In this document: piece by piece, positions 58,335 through 64,000 of the stretch | How positions within the stretch are numbered: the first letter of the stretch is position 1 | How the letters are laid out: every line of letters starts with the position of its first letter | Origin: Bacillota bacterium | Lineage (GTDB): Bacteria; Bacillota; Clostridia; Christensenellales; SZUA-584 | Assembly (NCBI GenBank): GCA_023428025.1 | Contig: JAEYZN010000034.1 | Coordinates: 41,176-105,175, forward strand | Direction of reading: 5' to 3' | Length of the DNA stretch: 64,000 nucleotides | Made by a program: the position numbers and the translations under genes | Notes under the pieces: generated by a model | The model's input: only the letters and a program-made list of their open reading frames with translations | Database searches by the model: none | Told to the model about the DNA's origin: nothing

Positions 58335-60810
58335 CATTCTGCTGGAGATTACCATTTATTCCGGTATTCTGTTCTGTGCCATCATGTTGCTCAAGATGTG
58401 CTTTAAGAACAGGATGTCGCCCTTCCTGCACTTTGCAATATGGGGCTTGCTGCTTGCGCGTCTGCTGGTTCCCATGACGCTGGAAAGCTCCGTTCGCCTG
58501 TTCGTGATACCTACTGGAACCGGCAGCGAGACGGTACAACAGACACAACCACCCGTGAGCAACACAGAAATCATGCTTACGGATATATCCAGTCCGGAGC
58601 AAGTTCAGCCGCAGACAAATGCAGGCGGGCAGACCCAGAGCGCGGCAACCTCTTCCACGGTAACGGAAAATACCACGACTGCCCGGCAGACTGTTTCTCT
58701 TTCAACGGAGGAAATCTTGTTGGCCGTGTGGCTCACGGGCGCAGGAATCGGGGTTTTGTATCTAGCTGCGCTATATGGCATTTTGCGCAGACGGATTCAG
58801 AAGAATGCACAACCACCATCCAAGTACCTCTTGAAGCTGTTCGATGAAGTGAAGGCCGAATTGAACATAAAGCGTGATGTGAAACTCATTGGGCAGTGTG
58901 AATACGGGACGCCCGCGATTCTGTTCCCCAATATCGTGCTGATGCCGGTGGGAACAGTGGTGTCTTTGAGCGATGAAGAAGTGAAATTCGTGCTACGCCA
59001 TGAGCTGATGCATTTCAAACGTTGCGACCATATCATGGGCTTACTTCTATCTCTGCTGAACGCTTTTCATTGGTTCAATCCCATTATCTGGTTGGCATTT
59101 AAGCAAATGCATGCCGACATGGAAACCGCCTGCGACAGCGATGTTGTCCGGCATCTCAGCGGCAGAGAGAAAACCGCCTACGCCGCTGTGATCCTTTCCC
59201 TGTTTTCCAGAAAGCAGTACGGAAACCTGGCGCTGGGCATGGCGCCGGGTAACACCCGGCAGATTGCCGAAAGAAGGATACGAGGCGTTTTTATGAATAA
59301 TAAATCTAACCGAAAGGTGAAAATAACGGCTATTTTACTGACGGGCCTGTTGTTGTTCACTTGTTTTACAACAGCCTGTCAGCCGACGCCGGAAAATCCT
59401 GCTGTCATCCAAAAAGATAATTTTGAAGATCTGATAGGAAATACAGCGCAACCTACATCGAAACAGGTATCAACAAATCATATTACTTGGGAAGATGATT
59501 TTATAAATAAACACAAAGAAGGAACAAGCACAAGAATTACCTTGAATGTAGACGCATCCATAGATGTCCGGCAAAATTCCGGTTCCGTATTTTCGGTCGA
59601 ACCGGATAGTTTTGATTTAGACTTCGCCAAAAGAGCAGTCGATTATTTCATGGGGAATAAATACTATGATAATGTGTACACCAAAGACGATCTTATGCTA
59701 ATGATACTTCCGCTGCAAAAAGCCATTCCAAGTATAGAAGATGACTCTGTATGGAAAGGCAATGCCGAGTCCGAATTGGCATTTTATCAGCATCGATATG
59801 AACGTGCGCCTGAAAACAATGAACTGGGGGAAATTGCTTTCAAAGGTGCAACGGCTGATTATATAGGATTAAAGGCGTATCCATATGATGGTGCTGTTTC
59901 CCATCTGTATGTTGGCAATAGTGGTAAAGAAAATACAAGTTTTTACTATGTTGTGCAGGACGGAAAAAAAGCATATGAGGCAATAAACCATGAATACTCA
60001 GGGGCGCCTGCAAGAAACATGGGAACATCATATGACGAGGCAAAAAACATAGCCGCAGATGCCATAAACAAGCTATACGGGCATGATATGAGTCTTGCGC
60101 AAACGGATTTATATAATGTTTATCCTATTGACGGAACTTACGGAAGCGCTATGATGGAAAGATTAGATAATATTGGAACGCAATGCTACATGTTTACTTT
60201 TACGCCCGTCTATGCAGGGCTTCCACAGTTATATGCGCCGGAAGCCAAAAATCTGGATGATTTGACAGTCGAAGGCGTCCCTGAGTATGCACAAAAATGG
60301 GACTATGAATATAACATGAAATGGCCGGCGCAGTATGTACAGGTATTGGTTGATGATAGCGGTATCGTACAGTTCTGGGGATTCTCACCGACCAAGATAA
60401 CCCAAACTGTAAACGAAAATGTCGCAATGCAATCGTTTGATGAGATTTTTGAGAGATTCAAAAAGAATATATTCTATAGCTCGGTATGGGCATATAGTGG
60501 TTTGGAAGAAGTAAACATTAACATTGACAAGATAGTATTCGGAATGATCAGAGTGCCGGTGAAGGATAAGCCCGGTACATATTATATGATACCCGCCTGG
60601 CAATTTGTTGGTTCAAAAACCGAAATACGTGTTCCGCTACCTGATGATTTACCGCCCGAATTGAAAGAAACGGCCGATGTCAGCGATTATACCGAAAGCG
60701 GAAAAACATTTCTTGTGTTAAACGCACTGGACGGCAGCATCATTGATACGAGTTATTATATCAACGTAAGGGGAACTCTCGAAAAGACAATAGGAAACAA
60801 AAAAGAATAA
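58321..60810 (+). CDS. BlaR1-type M56 metallopeptidase fused to a DUF6034-like domain
   Basis: An 829-residue protein starting at 58321 (AAAGGAG 9 nt upstream). Residues 1-330 are the M56 sensor: three transmembrane helices and HELMH (His227, Glu228, His231) with downstream Glu/Asp. Instead of a beta-lactam-binding domain it continues with a signal-like helix (ITAILLTGLLLFTCFTTACQ, Cys at about 350) and about 470 residues similar to DUF6034 lipoproteins. It is probably a sensor whose large outer domain binds an unknown ligand and relays it to BlaI. Forms an operon with BlaI. Confidence 0.9.
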   Translation: MKVLNILLEITIYSGILFCAIMLLKMCFKNRMSPFLHFAIWGLLLARLLVPMTLESSVRLFVIPTGTGSETVQQTQPPVSNTEIMLTDISSPEQVQPQTNAGGQTQSAATSSTVTENTTTARQTVSLSTEEILLAVWLTGAGIGVLYLAALYGILRRRIQKNAQPPSKYLLKLFDEVKAELNIKRDVKLIGQCEYGTPAILFPNIVLMPVGTVVSLSDEEVKFVLRHELMHFKRCDHIMGLLLSLLNAFHWFNPIIWLAFKQMHADMETACDSDVVRHLSGREKTAYAAVILSLFSRKQYGNLALGMAPGNTRQIAERRIRGVFMNNKSNRKVKITAILLTGLLLFTCFTTACQPTPENPAVIQKDNFEDLIGNTAQPTSKQVSTNHITWEDDFINKHKEGTSTRITLNVDASIDVRQNSGSVFSVEPDSFDLDFAKRAVDYFMGNKYYDNVYTKDDLMLMILPLQKAIPSIEDDSVWKGNAESELAFYQHRYERAPENNELGEIAFKGATADYIGLKAYPYDGAVSHLYVGNSGKENTSFYYVVQDGKKAYEAINHEYSGAPARNMGTSYDEAKNIAADAINKLYGHDMSLAQTDLYNVYPIDGTYGSAMMERLDNIGTQCYMFTFTPVYAGLPQLYAPEAKNLDDLTVEGVPEYAQKWDYEYNMKWPAQYVQVLVDDSGIVQFWGFSPTKITQTVNENVAMQSFDEIFERFKKNIFYSSVWAYSGLEEVNINIDKIVFGMIRVPVKDKPGTYYMIPAWQFVGSKTEIRVPLPDDLPPELKETADVSDYTESGKTFLVLNALDGSIIDTSYYINVRGTLEKTIGNKKE

Positions 60811-60926
60811 TAGCATTATAGAAAATCACATAGCAGACATGGTGCAAACTATGGAAACATGCCATGGGCAGCGTAATCGACAGAAGTCTCGGTTATTAAA
60901 GTACTGAAGGATGGAGCGTTTTCAAA

Positions 60927-61856
60927 ATGACAAGACAAATATTGACCACGATATGCCTTATGACGGCTATGATTATCCTGCTTGTCGGCTGCGGTGAAAC
61001 AACAATTTCGGCAGATACCAAAGAGGTGACGCCAACCGAGATTATACCGGCTGTGTCTGATCCGAAAGTGACGGCAACGAAGCAGACCGCTTCCGAGCCG
61101 ATGCCCACTTCATCTCCCAAGCCGAAAAAAACGGAACCGCCTTCCGAACCGGAACCCAAGGTGGCGGCGCTGTCAAAGAATATCCCGTATGCGGTGGATT
61201 TGAACGGTGATGGCAAAAAGGAAACAGTGACCATAACGACCGGTGCGGGATCGGGGCGAGGCATTGCCACGTTGACCGTGAAAGACAACAATGGTCGGGA
61301 ATCTGTGGTATCCAATGAGGGAGCGTTTATATCTGCATATTATTTGGTGAATAAAAGCGGAGCATGTGTGGTCATCAGTATGGATGCGGCTTCGGACGAT
61401 TATTGGTCGGTGGTCTACCGGCTTGATGGGACTACGCCGGTAGAGGCGTGCAACATATCCGGTTATATCGAAAAAATAGACAACACAACGGTAAAGGTTT
61501 TTGATCCAGTCTATACGCTGGGCACATGGAATGCATATCGTGATTATACCTTTAACGACGGTTTTATACTCAACCCCTCAGGAGATGGCTTGTGGCATGT
61601 CACAGAGAACGACAAGCTGATTGTGACTTCGAAAGAGTTGCCGGTACAGTTGTTGGAGAACGGAGCATACAAAAAGGCCACGCTAAAAGCGGGCACGGAA
61701 ATACGTGTGATCGCGACTGATCAACAAACCCTTGTGTTGCTCGAACTGACGGATGGCCGACAGGGTAAGATCGTAATTACCAGGGATTCTTGGATGGTTA
61801 TGATTGAAGGAGTTCAGGACGAGGAATGGTTTAAGAGTCTGCCATATTCCGGTTAA
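60927..61856 (+). CDS. lipoprotein with FG-GAP/VCBS-like motif
   Basis: A 309-residue lipoprotein: signal with lipobox LLVGC (Cys at about residue 22), a Thr/Pro/Lys-rich linker (about residues 30-80), then a beta-rich domain opening with the calcium-loop motif VDLNGDGKKETVTI of FG-GAP/VCBS proteins. It is 116 nt after the sensor gene on the same strand and could be part of its regulon. Binding partner unknown. Confidence 0.85.
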   Translation: MTRQILTTICLMTAMIILLVGCGETTISADTKEVTPTEIIPAVSDPKVTATKQTASEPMPTSSPKPKKTEPPSEPEPKVAALSKNIPYAVDLNGDGKKETVTITTGAGSGRGIATLTVKDNNGRESVVSNEGAFISAYYLVNKSGACVVISMDAASDDYWSVVYRLDGTTPVEACNISGYIEKIDNTTVKVFDPVYTLGTWNAYRDYTFNDGFILNPSGDGLWHVTENDKLIVTSKELPVQLLENGAYKKATLKAGTEIRVIATDQQTLVLLELTDGRQGKIVITRDSWMVMIEGVQDEEWFKSLPYSG

Positions 61857-62544
61857 ACGATAATGATATCCGGAAAGGCAATAATTAATATGGTTTTCAA
61901 TACCGATCTGATGTTAAGACGGTTTCCAGATCCAGATGGCCGCGAGTTGCTGGGATCAGAAGAATGAACGATACAGGGATTTACCATAAAGTTACTGCGG
62001 TAGCCCGTATACAAATTTTTATAAAGCATATTCACTTATATAGCAGACAGGAAAACAGCGGAACATGCCATGCGTGCTTTCTTATTACCTTTTGCCGGTC
62101 GGATGATAACACTAATACAAGGGCTTAATCGTAGTTTGTCACTACGGAAAAACATAAGGTTCGCTATAAAACTAAAAAGGCATTAAGCGCCCGAAGCTAG
62201 GAAAAGCTGAATTTCGGGTTGCTACATTAAGTTATGCCCTTTTCAGCTTATAGCAGTTTTTGAGGATGCCCATATGTTTGATTTGCGTTGTAGAATCGAA
62301 CGGCATCAAGAGTATCAGGCAGGCTTATTTAAAAAAGCGATAGCTGCATTTTAGGGACAGCCCGGCATTGGTATGAACTGAGAATTCAATATAATGGCGC
62401 AGTATACGGCTCAAGTTTTTAATAAGACTGAAACTTACTGGATGCATATTGACATCCTCTGTCGCTATGAAAGATTAAACTATTCACAGGTGCTCTTGCT
62501 GTGTACACATAGCTGTCGTCGATAGCCGCGCTTCCAAGGTTCTG
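61857..62544. other. 688-bp gap, no supported gene
   Basis: A low-G+C gap with short open stretches and stops. At 62274-62526 a plus-strand frame with two stops reads RIERHQEYQAGLFKKAIAAF and AQVFNKTETYWMHIDILCRYERLNYSQVLLL, which looks protein-like and may be a decayed gene. Nothing else is recognised. Confidence 0.4.
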
Positions 62545-63342
62545 TTAAGGCTCCGCTACAGCGGTCAGTTTCCCGAACAGGGCATATCTTGCGTTGTTAA
62601 AGTCATCAGAGCAGGTGGAAAGGGTCACAATGCGATCCTGCACACCCACAGTCACATCGCTTTGAAAGGTGGAATCAGCCTTCAGGGCATCGATATAGGC
62701 AAGAAAATCCGCACTGTCATGAAAACCAAAGCGAATAAATTCATCACTGCCGTCGGCCACAATTCCGGCAAACAGTTCAATGACGTATGCGCCCTTTGGC
62801 GTATAGAGCCGCATCGCCGGACGGCTTTCATAATAGCTCTGCTCCTGATAGTTGGTCAGCGAGGCGAACATCGAACCATCTTTCATGTTATGCCCATAAA
62901 TCGCCGTGTTTTTGTTTGAGAAATCACCGTTGAGGCGATAGTCCACGAAGAGGCATCCCAACTTGTTTCTTTCGCCATTAAACAGATGGGTCAGGTAATG
63001 GTGGTTGTCGGTTCCCTGCACCACCGGATAGTCGATGATGCCATCCTCCTCTGTCAGCCATGCCACAATATCCGGGTTTGTCTGCGCGAGGGCGGCAAAA
63101 TCCACCCACTCACTATAGGAAAGCGTATCGGAGGTGGGGTCGGCGGGATCTGTCCCCTGCCGCTCTGTTTGCAGCTGCCGTATCTGGTCATAAACTGCGT
63201 CCCCCCGGACATATTCCCGATTGCCGGCAATCAGGGTAGCCGCTGAATACAGAAGGCCCGCGGCGCATAGCACCATCAGGACGCGTAGAATAAGCCGCAG
63301 TTTACGGTTGTTTGCCCGCGGCTTATTCTCTGGGTTGGTCAT
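62545..63342 (-). CDS. srtB: class B sortase
   Basis: A 265-residue membrane-anchored transpeptidase: N-terminal helix (LILRVLMVLCAAGLLYSAATLI), then the sortase barrel with YGHNM (His151), VTLSTCSDDFNNARY (Cys244 nucleophile, Arg252). SrtB-type enzymes anchor surface proteins to the wall by cleaving a TG-containing sorting motif. The gene directly follows its likely substrate (63413-64000, same strand), whose C-terminus carries SPKTGDD. Confidence 0.95.
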   Translation of the reverse strand: MTNPENKPRANNRKLRLILRVLMVLCAAGLLYSAATLIAGNREYVRGDAVYDQIRQLQTERQGTDPADPTSDTLSYSEWVDFAALAQTNPDIVAWLTEEDGIIDYPVVQGTDNHHYLTHLFNGERNKLGCLFVDYRLNGDFSNKNTAIYGHNMKDGSMFASLTNYQEQSYYESRPAMRLYTPKGAYVIELFAGIVADGSDEFIRFGFHDSADFLAYIDALKADSTFQSDVTVGVQDRIVTLSTCSDDFNNARYALFGKLTAVAEP

Positions 63343-63363
63343 AGGTTATCCTTCCTTAGCAAA

Positions 63364-63398
63364 CGGCCTGTGGCAGGGTACGCTCCCACCACAGGCCG
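63364..63398 (-). terminator. strong hairpin between the surface protein and sortase genes
   Basis: CGGCCTGTGG pairs perfectly with CCACAGGCCG around a 15-nt loop, 15 nt after the surface-protein stop. On the minus strand it is followed only by TTTGC, so it may be a partial terminator or processing site setting the sortase/substrate ratio. Confidence 0.5.
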
Positions 63399-63412
63399 AC
63401 TGTTTTTACAGA

Positions 63413-64000
63413 TTAGTTCTGCTTACGTTTCCTGTTTTTCCGTCTTAAATAGAAGTCCAAACCCAAGCCCCCTGCCAGCAGCAGCGAAAAGGCAATCACG
63501 CCAAATACCGCTTTGCCATTGGATGCATCATCCCCGGTTTTAGGACTCCCCCCTCTTGTATTGGTGAATTCCGCTGTCCGGTCACCGTCCTGGCTGATGG
63601 TCCCTGTGGCACCGGTGGAGGTGGTATAGTAGCCGTCGCGATTGGCTTCCTCCTCGATCACCTCATAGGTGGTTCCAACAGGGAGTCCCGAAATTTTGAT
63701 ATACTCGCCATGACCCAGCAGTATCTTCTGTCCACTGGAAATCATGCCGCTTTTGCTGCCGGAGTAGCTGAAAGAACCGCTGGCGTTGAAGGTAACCACA
63801 AAGGTGAATGGCCGCTCCCGGTCACCCGAGGTTCCGCTGACAATTTTACGAATAATCAGGCTGCCGGAGCCAGCGGAGGGATCACTATCCTTGGTATTGG
63901 TGAATGCCGCGGTCGGCGTATCACCTGTGGAGATAACGCCGGAAGCTCCCGTGTTGGTTGTTGTATATCCATCCTGAATATAGCTTTCCTCTTCCACCAA
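63413..64000 (-). CDS. sortase-anchored surface protein with repeated DUF7601-like domains, 5' end outside window
   Basis: The C-terminal 195 residues of a protein that continues past the right edge. It has two or more similar beta modules (SGLPVGTTYEVIEEEANRDGYYTTSTGATGTIS..AEFTNT and the preceding copy SYIQDGYTTTNTGASGVIS..AAFTNTKD), then the sorting signal SPKTGDDA, a transmembrane helix and a basic tail (RRKNRKRK). The repeats resemble collagen-adhesin B-type or DUF7601 domains with intramolecular bonds. The adjacent SrtB-type enzyme is the likely ligase. Confidence 0.9.
   Translation of the reverse strand: MVEEESYIQDGYTTTNTGASGVISTGDTPTAAFTNTKDSDPSAGSGSLIIRKIVSGTSGDRERPFTFVVTFNASGSFSYSGSKSGMISSGQKILLGHGEYIKISGLPVGTTYEVIEEEANRDGYYTTSTGATGTISQDGDRTAEFTNTRGGSPKTGDDASNGKAVFGVIAFSLLLAGGLGLDFYLRRKNRKRKQN

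Noticed and set aside
62274..62526. Protein-like text in two stretches separated by stops
   Set aside because: Too short and no family recognised; kept only as a remark in the gap entry.

Overview
The window looks like chromosomal DNA of an anaerobic, low-copy-style Firmicute of class Clostridia with an unusually high G+C core (Christensenellales/Oscillospirales-like is my guess, not proven). Reasons: strong AGGAGG ribosome sites throughout, many small lipoproteins, a CotH-type kinase, a c-di-AMP (ydaO) riboswitch, a BlaI/M56 sensor pair, a class B sortase and bacterial feoAB with a DtxR-type regulator. Two textures alternate: GC-rich native genes (about 1-32 kb and 34-41 kb) and AT-richer islands (about 2.9-4.3, 32.8-34.0 and 41-64 kb) that carry most of the regulators, broken genes and mobile-element debris.

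Layout. 0-13 kb: a CPBP protease, cupins, an iron-sulfur flavoprotein-like reductase, a set of small lipoproteins, an inositol-phosphatase-like enzyme and CotH. 13-16 kb: a three-gene operon (esterase, acyltransferase, zinc-ribbon membrane protein) with stop/start overlap. 16.7-17 kb: a cold-shock gene with a large leader hairpin. 20-23.5 kb: c-di-AMP riboswitch plus dapB, then prfC. 23.6-24.1 kb: a REP-associated transposase (RAYT) that contains copies of the local palindromic repeats. 24-32 kb: surface and lipoproteins, VOC, HAD phosphatase, DUF6054-like pair and a PQQ-like propeller. 32-38.4 kb: cupins, Fic, and a prophage-derived block (BRCT, replication protein, sigma-like regulator, zinc protein, two divergent XRE regulators with LexA-like boxes) riddled with REP-like repeats. 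38.5-41 kb: DtxR-type regulator, feoA and a truncated feoB.

41-48 kb: an AT-richer segment that begins exactly where feoB is cut. A TetR repressor with two identically spaced operators appears to govern itself and a four-gene envelope operon (CDP-alcohol phosphatidyltransferase, PAF-acetylhydrolase-like lipase, zinc-ribbon protein, M23 peptidase). It is followed by an array of perfect stem-loops, a frameshifted MerR/SDR pair and a duplicated intergenic segment. 48-53 kb: ABC transporter plus two-component system whose response regulator is interrupted by an in-frame TAG. 53.9-57.8 kb: a VapBC-like toxin-antitoxin and the decayed remains of an integrative conjugative element (helicase, amidoligase, DNA methyltransferase, XRE and signal peptidase fragments). 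57.9-64 kb: BlaI plus M56-DUF6034 sensor, lipoprotein, sortase B and its SPKTG-anchored substrate, which runs off the right edge.

The strongest signals to follow up are the RAYT/REP family, including in-frame insertions into protein-coding genes; the c-di-AMP riboswitch in front of dapB; the TetR-controlled envelope operon with twin operators; the 45.0-45.3 kb hairpin array; a 150-170 bp MITE in two copies; and the many single-base lesions in otherwise well-conserved genes. No tRNA, rRNA or CRISPR array was seen.
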